Positions 7,629-17,093 of a stretch of DNA of 64,000 nucleotides are shown here, one piece after another. Under the pieces are notes generated by a model. It saw nothing but the letters and a program-made list of their open reading frames with translations. It ran no database searches and was not told where the DNA came from. The stretch comes from Amycolatopsis decaplanina DSM 44594. Its GTDB lineage: Bacteria > Actinomycetota > Actinomycetes > Mycobacteriales > Pseudonocardiaceae. Location of the stretch: NCBI RefSeq assembly GCF_000342005.1, contig NZ_AOHO01000020.1, positions 62,001 through 126,000 of the forward strand, read 5' to 3'. The position numbers and the translations under genes were made by a program. Each line of letters opens with the position of its first letter. The stretch's first letter is position 1.

Positions 7629-7652
7629 CGCGACCGAGCACTCACGAGACGC

Positions 7653-7695
7653 GAAGGGGCCCTTCACCGCACGCGATGCGGTGAAGGGCCCCTTC
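7653..7695. repeat. Family B palindrome between glyA and ppa
   Basis: Inverted repeat with arms GAAGGGGCCCTTCACCGCA and TGCGGTGAAGGGCCCCTTC. It lies 13 bp downstream of the minus-strand ppa stop (7709) and probably ends ppa transcription; the family C element just before serves glyA. The two together fill the 155-bp gap. Confidence 0.85.
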
Positions 7696-7708
7696 GGCGC
7701 TTAAGCGA

Positions 7709-8227
7709 CTAGTGAGCCGCCGGACCGTCGATGGCCTCCTTGGCCAGCCGGTCGGTCTCACGGTCGAGCGAACGCTTGATCTCGGCCTCGGCGTCGGCAC
7801 GCCCGACCCAGGTCGAACCCTCGACGCTCTTGCCCGGCTCCAGGTCCTTGTACACCTCGAAGAAGTGCTGGATCTCGAGCTTGTGGAACTCGTTCAGGTG
7901 GTGGATGTCGCGCAGGTGCTCGAGCCGCGGGTCGTTCGTCGGAACGGCGAGGACCTTGTCGTCCGGGCCCTTCTCGTCGGTCATCCGGAACATGCCGATC
8001 GCGCGGCAGCGGATCAGGCAGCCCGGGAAGGTCGGCTCCTGGACGAGCACCAGCACGTCCAGCGGGTCGCCGTCCTGGCCCAGGGTGTCGTCGATGAACC
8101 CGTAGTCGGCGGGGTACTGGGTGGCGGTGAACAGTGTCCGGTCGAGCTTGATGCGACCGGTCTTGTGGTCCACCTCGTACTTGTTGCGCTCCCCCTTGGG
8201 GATTTCGATAGTGACGTCGAACTCCAC
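7709..8227 (-). CDS. ppa: Inorganic pyrophosphatase, family I
   Basis: A 172-aa soluble enzyme hydrolysing PPi to two phosphates. It contains the family I signature [10 protein letters not shown], the N-terminal [22 protein letters not shown] segment (shown in part), and [11 protein letters not shown]. The Mg-binding aspartates are intact. GTG start at 8227. It is divergent from dacB, as in mycobacteria where ppa and dacB (Rv3628/Rv3627c) are neighbours. The 166-bp gap to dacB must hold both promoters; none is clear enough to call. Confidence 0.96.
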   Translation of the reverse strand: MEFDVTIEIPKGERNKYEVDHKTGRIKLDRTLFTATQYPADYGFIDDTLGQDGDPLDVLVLVQEPTFPGCLIRCRAIGMFRMTDEKGPDDKVLAVPTNDPRLEHLRDIHHLNEFHKLEIQHFFEVYKDLEPGKSVEGSTWVGRADAEAEIKRSLDRETDRLAKEAIDGPAAH

Positions 8228-8393
8228 GCCGGCCTCGCTGCTCTCGTCTTTGGTACGCCCCGCCTCGCGGACGGCTCACCGAAATCATCGTCTTGTCTTC
8301 ACTAGTGTGGACCACGGGGGCTCGGGCGGTCGCATCGATGTGGTCGTATGTGAGCTTGACCCCTTCCCCGGACGGTGGATGAAGGAGCGTTGA

Positions 8394-10421
8394 GTGCCGG
8401 AAAACGATGCCCCGATGTGGCCGTCGGACGACAAGGACACCTCATCCGCCGAGCCCAAGGGCACCAAGCGGGAGAGTGAAGCCACCGTCTGGCTGCCCAT
8501 GACGGGGCCGGCGAACGGCAGAACCGAAGAGCTGTCAGTGCCGAAGGTCACACCCGAAAGTGGCTCCTGGTTCCAGCCCGTCGTCGAGGTCGAGGAGGAA
8601 ACGGACGTCCCGGAGACCCCGACGCCGAAGTGGTCCGCCTTCGAGCCGGTGACGCCGGTCGAGTCGAAGGATCCCGAAGCGCCGAAGACGGTCTTCGTTC
8701 AGCCCGTCCAGCCGCAGCAGACGGACAAACCGGACTGGGACCAGTTCGACAGGGGTGCCGCGACGCCGACGCGTGAGCACGAGCTCGCGAGACCCGAGCC
8801 GCGGCGGGAACCCCCGGTCCAGGAGCCGCCGCGCCGTCCCGAGCAGGGCCGGATCGAGCCGCCGCCTCCCGTGCCGGTCCCGTCCGCGACCATGCACGCG
8901 CGCCCAGTCCGCATCGAGCCCGCCGAAGAGCGCTTCGACTCCGAAGCCACCGTCGGGATGCAGCAGCCCGAGCCGCCGTCCCAGGAACCCCCGGCCGCCG
9001 AGGCCGCGCCCGCGCCGAAGCCGAAGCGCAGGCGCAAGGGCCTGCTGATCACGACGCTGGTCGTCGTCCTGCTGCTCGCCGGGATGGGCGGCGCCGCCGC
9101 GATGCCGAAGGTGTCGAACCGGCTCGGCCTGCCCTGGGCGCCGAACGCGCCGAAGGGCGACATCCCCAAGCCCGCCGGTGTCACCCGGGTCCTCCACGGC
9201 CCGGACATCAACGGCGTCGCGCCGTCGAAGGAAGGTCTCGCGGCCGCGCTGGCGGGTCCCGCCGGTGCCGCGGACCTGGGCACGCTCACCGGCACCGTCG
9301 TGGACGCGGCGTCCGGCGACGTCCTGTGGGACAGGAACTCCGGCACCCCGCTGACCCCGGCGTCGACCACGAAGATCCTCGTCGTCGCGGCCGCGCTGCT
9401 GTCGATGGACCACGGGACGCAGTTCTCGACGAAGATCGTCCAGGGCGCCGAACCGGGCACGGTCATCCTCGTCGCGGGTGGTGACCCGTCGCTGACCTCG
9501 CTGCCGCTGGGCACCGACTCGCCGCTGTACCCGGGCGCCGCCCACGTCGACGACCTCGTCGCCCAGGTCAAGAAGGCCGTCGGCGGCAAGATCTCCAAGG
9601 TCCAGCTGGACGTCAGCCTCTTCAAGGGACCGACGTCGGCGAAGGGCTGGGACCCGGAGGACACCACCGCCGGGAACACCTACATGGCGCCGGTCCTCCC
9701 CGTGATGGCCGACGGCGGCCGCACCGACCCGAAGAACGATCACTCGCCCCGCGTCGCGAACCCGGCGGCCGCGCTGACCCAGAAGATCGCGGGGAAGCTC
9801 GAAGCCCAGGCCGGTGGTACGACGACGGCGCCGAAGGACGCGAAGGTGCTCGGCGAGGTCAAATCGCAGCCGCTGACGGAGTTCGCCAACTCGCTGCTGC
9901 AGCTTTCGGACAACCTGATGGCCGACGTCCTCGCCCGCCAGATCGCGCTCGCGAAGGGCGCCGAACCGTCGTTCACCGGCGGCGCGACCACGACGATGGA
10001 CGTGCTCAAGCAGGCCGGTTTCGACCTCACCGGCGTCCAGATCAACGACGGCAGCGGGCTGTCCGACCAGAACAAGATCCCGGCCAAGGTGCTCAGCGAG
10101 ATCCTCGCGGTCGCGGCGGCGCCGGACGGCAAGGACCCGAGGACGCCCAAACTGCGGCCACTGCTGGCGGGCCTTCCCGTCGCGGGCGGCAGCGGGACGC
10201 TGGAGAAGCGCTACGGCGATCCGGCCTCGTCCGCGGGCCGGGGCTGGGTGCGCGGCAAGACCGGGACGCTGTCCGGGGTGAACACCCTGGCCGGCGTGGT
10301 GCTGGACACCGACGGCCGGATGCTGGTGTTCGCGCTGATGTCATCCGGTTCGGACCAGAACAAGGGCAGGGCCGCGCTCGACGTCGTCGCGGCGACCCTG
10401 CACAAGTGCGGCTGCCGGTGA
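8394..10421 (+). CDS. dacB: D-alanyl-D-alanine carboxypeptidase (PBP4/DacB) with long cytoplasmic tail
   Basis: A 675-aa membrane-anchored class C penicillin-binding protein that trims or cleaves peptidoglycan stem peptides. Residues 1-215 are acidic and proline-rich, predicted disordered and cytosolic. One membrane helix (about 219-235, LLITTLVVVLLLAGMGGA) follows a Lys/Arg patch. The extracellular S13 domain has S324-T-T-K327, S505-D-N507 and K622-T-G624. GTG start with GGATGAAGGAG-like upstream sequence. The long N-terminal tail is unusual for S13 enzymes and may be a phosphorylation or protein-interaction platform; that is inference. Confidence 0.93.
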   Translation: MPENDAPMWPSDDKDTSSAEPKGTKRESEATVWLPMTGPANGRTEELSVPKVTPESGSWFQPVVEVEEETDVPETPTPKWSAFEPVTPVESKDPEAPKTVFVQPVQPQQTDKPDWDQFDRGAATPTREHELARPEPRREPPVQEPPRRPEQGRIEPPPPVPVPSATMHARPVRIEPAEERFDSEATVGMQQPEPPSQEPPAAEAAPAPKPKRRRKGLLITTLVVVLLLAGMGGAAAMPKVSNRLGLPWAPNAPKGDIPKPAGVTRVLHGPDINGVAPSKEGLAAALAGPAGAADLGTLTGTVVDAASGDVLWDRNSGTPLTPASTTKILVVAAALLSMDHGTQFSTKIVQGAEPGTVILVAGGDPSLTSLPLGTDSPLYPGAAHVDDLVAQVKKAVGGKISKVQLDVSLFKGPTSAKGWDPEDTTAGNTYMAPVLPVMADGGRTDPKNDHSPRVANPAAALTQKIAGKLEAQAGGTTTAPKDAKVLGEVKSQPLTEFANSLLQLSDNLMADVLARQIALAKGAEPSFTGGATTTMDVLKQAGFDLTGVQINDGSGLSDQNKIPAKVLSEILAVAAAPDGKDPRTPKLRPLLAGLPVAGGSGTLEKRYGDPASSAGRGWVRGKTGTLSGVNTLAGVVLDTDGRMLVFALMSSGSDQNKGRAALDVVAATLHKCGCR

Positions 10422-10475
10422 GTGACCGGAATCGGAGCGTGAGGAAGTCGGGACGGAATTCGGTCTTCCAGCGGG

Positions 10476-10481
10476 TAGCGT
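10476..10481 (+). promoter_or_regulatory. -10 element of a leaderless promoter
   Basis: TAGCGT followed by 7 nt and the GTG start at 10489. The same -10/start spacing recurs at 4754, 5310, 23767 and 31930. It suggests the metalloprotease-tilS-hpt set has its own promoter in addition to read-through from dacB. Confidence 0.5.
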
Positions 10482-10488
10482 CATAAGA

Positions 10489-11550
10489 GTGACTGAGGAA
10501 ACGCCGACCAAGACACGTTCGATGGTCGACTGGTCCCTGGCCGCCTCGACGGGCGCCCTCCTGGTGCGCGGCGGTCCGGTGGTCGACCGCGAAGAGGCCG
10601 AAGAAGCCGTCGCCGATCTACGTGAGCTGACCAGTGAGGCGGAGGCGCACGTCCGCGAGCTGACCGGGCTCGGCCTCGACCTGCCGCTGCTGCCCGCCGA
10701 AGTCGTCGACAGGCCCGGCTGGGTCCGCTCGGCCGCGGCGGGGCTCGACGCGCTCACCGGCCGCGCGCTGCCGGAGGCACAGGGCGGCCCGCTGGCACCC
10801 GTGCTGGCCGGTGGCGCCGGTGTCCAGACCGGTCTGGTGCTCGCCTTCCTGGCTTCCCGTGTGCTCGGCCAGTACGACCCGTTCGGCGGGCCGGAACGCC
10901 GTGGACAGCTGGTGCTCGTCGCGCCGAACGTGGTTGCCGCCCAGCGGGCGATGGACGTGCCGGGGCACGACTTCCGGCTGTGGGTCTGCCTGCACGAATG
11001 CACCCACCGGCTGCAGTTCACCGCGGTCACCTGGCTGCGCGACTACTTCGCCGACGAGGTCGAGCGCCTGATCGGCGGGCTCGCCGGCCGGGACGCGGAC
11101 GGGCTGAGCGATCTGGTCGGGCGCCTGCCGGACACCATCAAGCAGATCGGCAAGGGCAAGGCGGGCGGTGCCGGTCTCGCCGAACTCCTGCAGTCACCGA
11201 GCGAACGCGCGGTGTTCGACCGGCTGCTGGCTCTGTCCACCCTGCTGGAGGGGCACGCCGATTTCGTGATGGACGCCGTCGGGCCGCGGGTCGTGCCGAG
11301 TGTGGAGCTGATCCGTTCGCGCTTCACCGCGCGGCGCAAGGGCGGCGGGCTGATCGACCGTGTGCTGCGCAGCCTGCTCGGCGTGGACGCGAAGCTGCGC
11401 CAGTACGAACAGGGCGCGAAGTTCACCAAGCACGTCGTCGACGCCGTCGGCATGGACGGCTTCAACGCGGTGTGGACGTCGCCGAACACGCTGCCGACCC
11501 GCGCCGAGATCACCGATCCGGCGGCCTGGGTGCGGCGCCTGCACGGGTGA
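10489..11550 (+). CDS. Zinc-dependent metalloprotease-like protein (DUF2342 family)
   Basis: A 353-aa protein of the family that includes mycobacterial Rv3626c, sometimes labelled F420-biosynthesis associated; true function is unknown. The zinc motif H169-E-C-T-H173 lies in LWVCLHECTHRLQF, and a glutamate follows in the LEGHADFVMDAVG segment. No signal peptide or membrane helix, so it is probably cytosolic. It shares a GTGA overlap with tilS, and dacB-this-tilS-hpt is the same order as in mycobacteria. Confidence 0.87.
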   Translation: MTEETPTKTRSMVDWSLAASTGALLVRGGPVVDREEAEEAVADLRELTSEAEAHVRELTGLGLDLPLLPAEVVDRPGWVRSAAAGLDALTGRALPEAQGGPLAPVLAGGAGVQTGLVLAFLASRVLGQYDPFGGPERRGQLVLVAPNVVAAQRAMDVPGHDFRLWVCLHECTHRLQFTAVTWLRDYFADEVERLIGGLAGRDADGLSDLVGRLPDTIKQIGKGKAGGAGLAELLQSPSERAVFDRLLALSTLLEGHADFVMDAVGPRVVPSVELIRSRFTARRKGGGLIDRVLRSLLGVDAKLRQYEQGAKFTKHVVDAVGMDGFNAVWTSPNTLPTRAEITDPAAWVRRLHG

Positions 11551-12521
11551 GCGGACCGGATCCGGCGATCGCGGCCGTGCGGACGGCCGTACGGGACTTC
11601 CTCGCGTCGGCAGGTGTCGTCGAAGAGCTGTGCGTCGCGGTCTCCGGCGGAGCGGACTCCTTGGCGCTGACCGAAGCGGCCGCGTTCACCGGTCACCGCG
11701 CGGGGCTGAAGGTGCGGGCACTCGTCGTCGACCACGGCCTCCAGGAAGGTTCGGCCGAAACCGCCGCCCGCGCCGCGAACACGGCGCGGGACCTGGGCGC
11801 CGACACCGCCGAAGTCCTGAAAGTGCGGGTCGAGGGCGCGGGCGGACCGGAAGCCGCGGCCCGCCGGGCCCGCTACGGCGCCTTGCGCTCGGCGCTGGGC
11901 GACGGGCGCGGTCTCGTCCTGCTCGGCCACACCCTCGACGACCAGGCCGAGACGGTCCTGCTCGGCCTCGGCCGGGGATCCGGGCCACGTTCGCTGGCCG
12001 GGATGAGGCCGCACGACCCGCCGTGGGGGAGGCCGCTGCTCGGCGTCACCCGCGCCACCACCCGCCGGGCGTGCCAGGCGCTCGGTGTCGACCCGTGGCA
12101 GGACCCGCACAACGAGGACCCGCGGTTCACCCGTGTCCGGTTACGAGCGGAAGTCCTGCCCCTTCTGGAGGATGTGCTGTCCGGCGGCGTCGCGGCTTCA
12201 CTCGCCCGCACGGCGGCGCAACTGCGCGAGGACACCGAGGCTTTGGACACACTCGCGGCCGAGGTCCACCTGCGCGCCTTCACCGATGAAGGGCTCGACG
12301 TCGCGGTGCTCGCCACCGAACCGCCCGCGCTGCGACGACGTGTCCTCCGCAGGTGGCTGCTGGACTCCGGGGTCCGTGAACTCACCGACGCCCATCTGCG
12401 TTCGGTGGACGCGCTCGTGGGGCACTGGCGCGGTCAGGGCGGGGTCTGGCTACCCGGCGACTTGGTGGCCGCGCGGGCACATGGCAGGCTCTCCCTCGAA
12501 GCACCCCAGTCCACCACCTAG
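11547..12521 (+). CDS. tilS: tRNA(Ile)-lysidine synthetase
   Basis: A 324-aa ATP-dependent enzyme that changes C34 of the CAU anticodon of tRNA-Ile to lysidine so that it reads AUA. The PP-loop motif S33-GGADS is clear, and [17 protein letters not shown] and the domain joining region [13 protein letters not shown] follow. The C-terminal domain is short, as in other actinobacteria. GTG start overlaps the metalloprotease stop by 4 nt. Confidence 0.94.
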   Translation: MSGPDPAIAAVRTAVRDFLASAGVVEELCVAVSGGADSLALTEAAAFTGHRAGLKVRALVVDHGLQEGSAETAARAANTARDLGADTAEVLKVRVEGAGGPEAAARRARYGALRSALGDGRGLVLLGHTLDDQAETVLLGLGRGSGPRSLAGMRPHDPPWGRPLLGVTRATTRRACQALGVDPWQDPHNEDPRFTRVRLRAEVLPLLEDVLSGGVAASLARTAAQLREDTEALDTLAAEVHLRAFTDEGLDVAVLATEPPALRRRVLRRWLLDSGVRELTDAHLRSVDALVGHWRGQGGVWLPGDLVAARAHGRLSLEAPQSTT

Positions 12522-12534
12522 AGGGGAACGTCCC

Positions 12535-13098
12535 GTGTACGAAGGCGAGATCGCCTCCGTGCTCGTCACCGAGCAGCAGATCAACGACAAGATCGCCGAG
12601 CTGGCCGCGCAGGTCGCCGCGGACTACCCGGCCGACGGCCCCGGCGCCGGGCAGGGAGACCTCCTGCTCGTCGGCGTGCTCAAGGGCGCGGTGATGTTCA
12701 TGACCGACTTCGCCAGGGCGCTCCCTCTTCCCTGCCAGCTCGAGTTCATGGCGGTCTCCTCCTACGGCTCGGCGACGTCGTCGTCCGGCGTGGTGCGGAT
12801 CCTCAAGGACCTCGACCGCGACATCGCCGGCCGCGACGTGCTCATCGTCGAGGACATCGTCGATTCCGGGCTCACCCTGTCCTGGCTGCTGAAGAACCTC
12901 GCGAGCCGCAACCCGGCGTCGCTCGAGGTCGTCTCGCTCCTGCGCAAGCCGGAGGCGGTCAAGGTCGACGTACCGGTCAAGTACATCGGATTCGACATTC
13001 CGAACGAATTCGTAGTCGGATACGGCCTGGACTACGCGGAGCGTTACCGGGACCTGCCCTACATCGGCACCCTGGATCCGCACGTTTACACGTCCTGA
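12535..13098 (+). CDS. hpt: Hypoxanthine phosphoribosyltransferase
   Basis: A 187-aa purine salvage enzyme making IMP or GMP from hypoxanthine or guanine and PRPP. It shows the PRPP motif [12 protein letters not shown], the N-terminal [19 protein letters not shown], and the C-terminal [26 protein letters not shown] start with GAGGGGAA about 8 nt upstream. It is 13 nt after tilS, in the usual actinobacterial pair. ATG codons further upstream in frame belong to tilS. Confidence 0.96.
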   Translation: MYEGEIASVLVTEQQINDKIAELAAQVAADYPADGPGAGQGDLLLVGVLKGAVMFMTDFARALPLPCQLEFMAVSSYGSATSSSGVVRILKDLDRDIAGRDVLIVEDIVDSGLTLSWLLKNLASRNPASLEVVSLLRKPEAVKVDVPVKYIGFDIPNEFVVGYGLDYAERYRDLPYIGTLDPHVYTS

Positions 13099-13242
13099 GA
13101 ACCGCTTGCCCGCACGTGCGGGAATGCGGAACCCTGAGCGCGGCGAACGCGTCATAGGCTGCGATCAAGTGCGTTAACCTATGCGAAGACCTTTGCCACG
13201 AAGCCGTCGTGGCCTGGCCCGGGGGAAACGGAGAGAGCTCAG

Positions 13243-13608
13243 ATGGGGAACAGCAGCTTGGCGGACGCGAACGCGTTCAAGAACGCCGCGGCCCAGGGGC
13301 AGGTCGGGATCGACCCGGACGCGGCCCAGACCGTCCTGAACAAGATCCGCACCGGCAAGGACGCCATCGAGGCCCTGCTCCACCGGGCCGGTGACCTCGG
13401 GCAGGCGCCGAAGCTGGGCAACAACCCCGTCGGCAACGCGATCGCCGCGAAGGTGGCGAACCGCGCCGACGGCGGCGGTGACTCCTACGCCGCCGCGCTC
13501 CAGAACCTTTTCCAGCAGTACGAGGCCGCCGAGTCCGGCATCGTGACCGCCATGGCCCGGTACCACGAGATCGACCAGGCCGCGGCCGAGCCGTTCCGTA
13601 ACGTCTGA
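13243..13608 (+). CDS. Small helical protein, probable ESX/PE-like secretion partner
   Basis: A 121-aa alanine-rich helical protein without a WXG motif, signal peptide or membrane segment. I do not recognise the family. It is followed 17 nt later by a PPE-like protein and then by two EspG chaperones, the position of a PE-type partner in mycobacterial PE-PPE-EspG modules. Two predicted long helices (about 22-48 and 75-115) would suit a four-helix heterodimer. GAGAGC sits before the ATG. Function is inferred from context. Confidence 0.7.
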   Translation: MGNSSLADANAFKNAAAQGQVGIDPDAAQTVLNKIRTGKDAIEALLHRAGDLGQAPKLGNNPVGNAIAAKVANRADGGGDSYAAALQNLFQQYEAAESGIVTAMARYHEIDQAAAEPFRNV

Positions 13609-13625
13609 GGGGGAGTCAGAAAGCC

Positions 13626-14996
13626 ATGCCACCGAAGCACAGCGCCGACTCTTACGGCGAGAGCAGCAGCACGCCGGTCCAGCTCGGCGACAACTCGCAG
13701 GCCGCGAACATCGTCTCGTCCGCGCGCGGACGTTCCGACGGGTTCGACATCGGCGCCGACCGCGCCATCACGAACCCGCCGAATTGGGAGAGCGCCCCGA
13801 GTAGCCAGGACCTGTGGAATCAGGCCAACCTCGGCAACGACCCCAGCACGGCGACCGCCATCAGCCAGTCGTGGGGCTCGCACGGCAGTCAGCTGAGCCA
13901 GGCGTCGAACGACCTCTACAACGCGATCTCCGAACTGGGCGCCGCCTGGATCGGGCAGGGCGCGGCGGCCGCGCAGGGCTCGCTGGTCGCCATCGCGAAC
14001 TCGGGTTCGCAGGCCTCCGAGGCCGCGCACACGATGTCGGACAGGCTGCAGAAGCAGGCCGACGCGGCCACCAAGGTCAAGCTCATGCCGAAGCCGACCG
14101 ACTACAGCCCTGAGAAGGCCATGGGCCAGGCGCTGGCCGCGGGCCCGGTCGGCATGATCACCGACCAGAAGCCCCTCGCCGACCAGGACAAGGAAGTGCG
14201 GGCGGAGCAGGCCAGGTTCCTCGAGGCCTACACCAAGGAGATGAGCGAGGTCGACAGCTCGACCCCGAGCTTCGGCCCCGAATCCCTCGGCATGAAGCCG
14301 ACCGCCACGCACAACAGCGCTTCGTTCAGCGGCGTCGGCAACATCGGCGGCGGAGGCCTCAACCCGGGCGCCGTCTCCGGCACCCCCGTCTTCGCCGGCA
14401 CGCACGGTTACGGCGGCGCGCAGGGCGGCGGCGCGGCTCCCGTCCACGCCGGTCCGGACTCGGGCGTGTTCTCGCAGGCCGGTTACAACCCCGCCGCGAA
14501 CGTCCCGGCTTCCGGCGTCGCGCCGGGTGCCGGTGTCGCGTCCGGCGCCGGTGCCCCGATGACCGCCCCGCACGCCCCGGCGAGCGGCGGCAACGGACTC
14601 GGCCAGGCCCTCACCGCGGCCGCGCTCGGCGGCGGCCTCGGCTACGCCGGTGCCAAGGCGCTCGGACAGGGCAACAAGTCCGGCGCCAAGGAAACCGACA
14701 GCACCGACGCGGCGGCGACCGAGAAGGGCGGCCCCGCGCAGAGCGCCGCGTCCCAGGCCGTGCCGCAGCAGGGCATCGTGTCCTCCAGCGGCACCATCGG
14801 CGGCGCCACCCCGCCGCCGATGCAGGGCATGGGCGGCGGCATGGGCATGGGCGCCCACGGCGCGCAGGCCGAGCAGGAAGAGGAGCACACGCACGCGTCC
14901 TTCCTCATCGAGCCGGACCCGGACGACGCCTTCGGAGCCAACGAGGCGACCCCGCCGCCGGTCATCGGCGCCTGGACCGAAGACGACGAACGCTAG
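13626..14996 (+). CDS. PPE-like type VII secretion substrate
   Basis: A 456-aa protein. Residues about 50-200 are helical and contain W108-I-G110, matching the W-x-G turn of PPE/WXG100 proteins. Residues about 200-420 are Gly/Ala/Pro-rich and low in complexity. The C-terminus (about 418-456) is acidic and conserved-looking (EEEHTHASFLIEPDPDDAF). No signal peptide, as expected for ESX export. It pairs with the small gene before it and is followed by EspG genes. It is probably a cell-surface or secreted protein; the partner ESX system is not in this window. Confidence 0.82.
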   Translation: MPPKHSADSYGESSSTPVQLGDNSQAANIVSSARGRSDGFDIGADRAITNPPNWESAPSSQDLWNQANLGNDPSTATAISQSWGSHGSQLSQASNDLYNAISELGAAWIGQGAAAAQGSLVAIANSGSQASEAAHTMSDRLQKQADAATKVKLMPKPTDYSPEKAMGQALAAGPVGMITDQKPLADQDKEVRAEQARFLEAYTKEMSEVDSSTPSFGPESLGMKPTATHNSASFSGVGNIGGGGLNPGAVSGTPVFAGTHGYGGAQGGGAAPVHAGPDSGVFSQAGYNPAANVPASGVAPGAGVASGAGAPMTAPHAPASGGNGLGQALTAAALGGGLGYAGAKALGQGNKSGAKETDSTDAAATEKGGPAQSAASQAVPQQGIVSSSGTIGGATPPPMQGMGGGMGMGAHGAQAEQEEEHTHASFLIEPDPDDAFGANEATPPPVIGAWTEDDER

Positions 14997-15005
14997 AACG
15001 GTTTT

Positions 15006-15042
15006 CACCGGGCGCGCGGCCGATCCGGCCGCGCGCCCGGTG
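15006..15042 (+). terminator. Strong hairpin after the PPE-like gene
   Basis: A 17-bp perfect stem (CACCGGGCGCGCGGCCG and its complement) with an ATC loop, starting 10 nt after the PPE-like stop. No U-tract follows, as is common in high-GC actinobacteria. It separates the PE/PPE-like pair from the EspG genes. The remaining 194 bp before the first EspG shows nothing else I can name. Confidence 0.75.
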
Positions 15043-15236
15043 ACTTGTGCGAGAGCCTGTCGGCGGAGCCGAAGATCGACGCCGGAAGGCGACCACACGT
15101 GAACCCGCCCCGGCCGAAGGCCCCGCTATCGCGGTGGCAGGACGCCCTGCCCGCAGTCGTGAGGTAGATGACCAGGCAGTGTCCTGCCGACGCCGATCGC
15201 GGACGCGGGTTCACCAACAGACACTAGGGGCGGAAG

Positions 15237-16031
15237 ATGGCGAACGGTGAACTGCTCACCCCGGTCGAGCTGGACTTCCTGTGGGAGAGCGCGAACGCCG
15301 GAGAGCTGCCGTACCCGCTGCGGCTCCGCTCGCACGGGGCGACCATGGACGAGCGCGGCGCCCTGCGGACGCAGACGCTCCAGTCGCTGAACCAGCGCCG
15401 TCTCGCCGACGAGCGCGGACGTCCCGAGCCGCACATCGAGGACTACTTCGGTGTCCTCGCGAGGCCGGACCTGAGCCTGGACTGCGTCCAGCTCAACAAC
15501 CCGAACACCGAACCGCTGCTCGCGGTCGCGTCGCTGCTCGGCGGCCAAGGCCTGCTGACGGTGCAGGACCCGCGCGGTTTCCACTTCCACCCCATCGCCC
15601 CGGACGGTCTCGCGAGCGCGATCGTCTCCCTGCTGCCGCCGGGTACGCGCGGCACGGAGAAGTCGATCACCCTGCCGCTGGACGGGCTCGTCGGCGCTTC
15701 GGGGGCGGACTTCCTCCAGCGTCGCCAGCCGCAGGTCGACGGTTCGGCGACGTCCGACGATGACCGCAAGGCCCTGTCGCGGCTCCAGGCGCAGCCGCGG
15801 CTTCGCGGTGGCCAGTTCGGCGCCAACGCGCGCAGCAAACATGGCACGCGGAGCCGGTCTTCGGTGCTGAGCTGGTTCGATACGCAGTCCGGCCGGTACT
15901 TCACCCAGGCCACCCGCGGTTCCGACGGACGGGACTGGATCACCATCGCGCCCGCGGATCCGGCGACGCTGCGGCACCGGCTCACGGAGATGCTGGGGAA
16001 GATCGCTTCCGAGGCTTCCCTCGCGCGCTGA
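15237..16031 (+). CDS. EspG-family ESX secretion chaperone
   Basis: A 264-aa cytosolic protein of the EspG family, which binds PE-PPE dimers and delivers them to an ESX machine. It opens with LTPVELDFLWESANAGELPYPLRL, typical of the family, and ends with the [14 protein letters not shown]...SVLSWFDT-SGRYF segment shared with actinobacterial EspG proteins. AGGGGCGGA precedes the ATG. A second EspG follows 120 bp later, about 35-40% alike by eye. Confidence 0.87.
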   Translation: MANGELLTPVELDFLWESANAGELPYPLRLRSHGATMDERGALRTQTLQSLNQRRLADERGRPEPHIEDYFGVLARPDLSLDCVQLNNPNTEPLLAVASLLGGQGLLTVQDPRGFHFHPIAPDGLASAIVSLLPPGTRGTEKSITLPLDGLVGASGADFLQRRQPQVDGSATSDDDRKALSRLQAQPRLRGGQFGANARSKHGTRSRSSVLSWFDTQSGRYFTQATRGSDGRDWITIAPADPATLRHRLTEMLGKIASEASLAR

Positions 16032-16150
16032 GTCCGGCCCGCGTACCGCACTTGGCCGATCCGGCCGACGGTTGTCGTACCCCTTCGCTATCGTGAACCC
16101 TCTGGGCGTCCCGAGGCCCAGAAGCCGAGGTGCCGGGAGGGCACGGAGCA

Positions 16151-16984
16151 ATGCACCAGGAACACTTCACGCCGATGGCGTTCGACTTCCTCTGGGAGTC
16201 CGCCGAACTCGGCGACCTGCCGTACCCGCTGCGCGTGCGTTCGCACGGCGCGACCGAGCTGGAACGCCGGGCGCTGCGCCAGCGCGTCGACGGCGAACTC
16301 CAGGCCCGAGGCATCCGCGACGGCCGGGGAAGGCTGGAGCGGAGGATCGAGGACTGGCTGTACCTCCTCGCCCGCGGCTCGCTGACCATCGACGCGCTGC
16401 ACATCCCCGAGTTCCAGGCTCCGACGATCGCCGTCCTCGGCGCCACCGACGGCCGCGACGGGGTGATCGCGATCCAGGACCAGTCCGGGATCTGGCTGCG
16501 CGAAGCGCCCGCCGACGGGCTCCCGACCGCGGTCGTCGACCTGCTGCCGCCGGGGCAGCGCGGTTCGGAGGCGTCCATCACGCTGCCGATCGACGACGCC
16601 CGCCGCACCGAGCCGATCCGCGCCGCCATCAACCCGACGAGGCAGGCCGAGGAGCCCGAAGCGGCGAAGACCCGTCGCAAGGACAAGCCGCGCGTCTCGC
16701 TCAGTGAACGCATCACCGCGGACCCGCGCGAGGCGTTCGGCAAGCTCACCGGCCAGCCGAGGCTGCGCGGGGGTCAGCTCGCCGCGAACAGCCGGTCCCA
16801 CGTGGGCGCCAAACAGCGGTCCCGGGTCCTCGGCTGGTTCGACACCGCCAGCGGACGCTATCTCAGCACGTCACAGGCCGGTCCGGACGGGCGCGAGTGG
16901 GTCACCGTCTCACCCGCCGACGTCAAGACACTCCGCATGCGACTGGGCGAAATGGCCGCCGGTGTGGCGGTCGACACACGCTAG
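16151..16984 (+). CDS. EspG-family ESX secretion chaperone, second copy
   Basis: A 277-aa paralog of the preceding gene, with the same opening ([21 protein letters not shown]) and closing ([32 protein letters not shown]) blocks. It differs by a Lys/Arg-rich insertion at about 175-200. Start chosen at the ATG with GGGAGGG about 10 nt upstream; a longer frame begins 21 nt earlier but lacks a ribosome-binding site. Two chaperones beside one PE/PPE-like pair suggest specialised or additional distant substrates. Confidence 0.86.
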   Translation: MHQEHFTPMAFDFLWESAELGDLPYPLRVRSHGATELERRALRQRVDGELQARGIRDGRGRLERRIEDWLYLLARGSLTIDALHIPEFQAPTIAVLGATDGRDGVIAIQDQSGIWLREAPADGLPTAVVDLLPPGQRGSEASITLPIDDARRTEPIRAAINPTRQAEEPEAAKTRRKDKPRVSLSERITADPREAFGKLTGQPRLRGGQLAANSRSHVGAKQRSRVLGWFDTASGRYLSTSQAGPDGREWVTVSPADVKTLRMRLGEMAAGVAVDTR

Positions 16985-17093
16985 GTCCCTGCCCCGGGAA
17001 CCCTCGCACGGCCTCCGCCGTTTACGTCCGAGAGGCTCACCACCCTCATCCGTCCAGGCGGGCGGTATCCTGAGGGGCGGGTGTCGGAGCACC

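Noticed and set aside
7581..7695. Palindromes as ends of insertion sequences
   Set aside because: No transposase or duplicated target sites flank any of them; they occur singly at gene ends.
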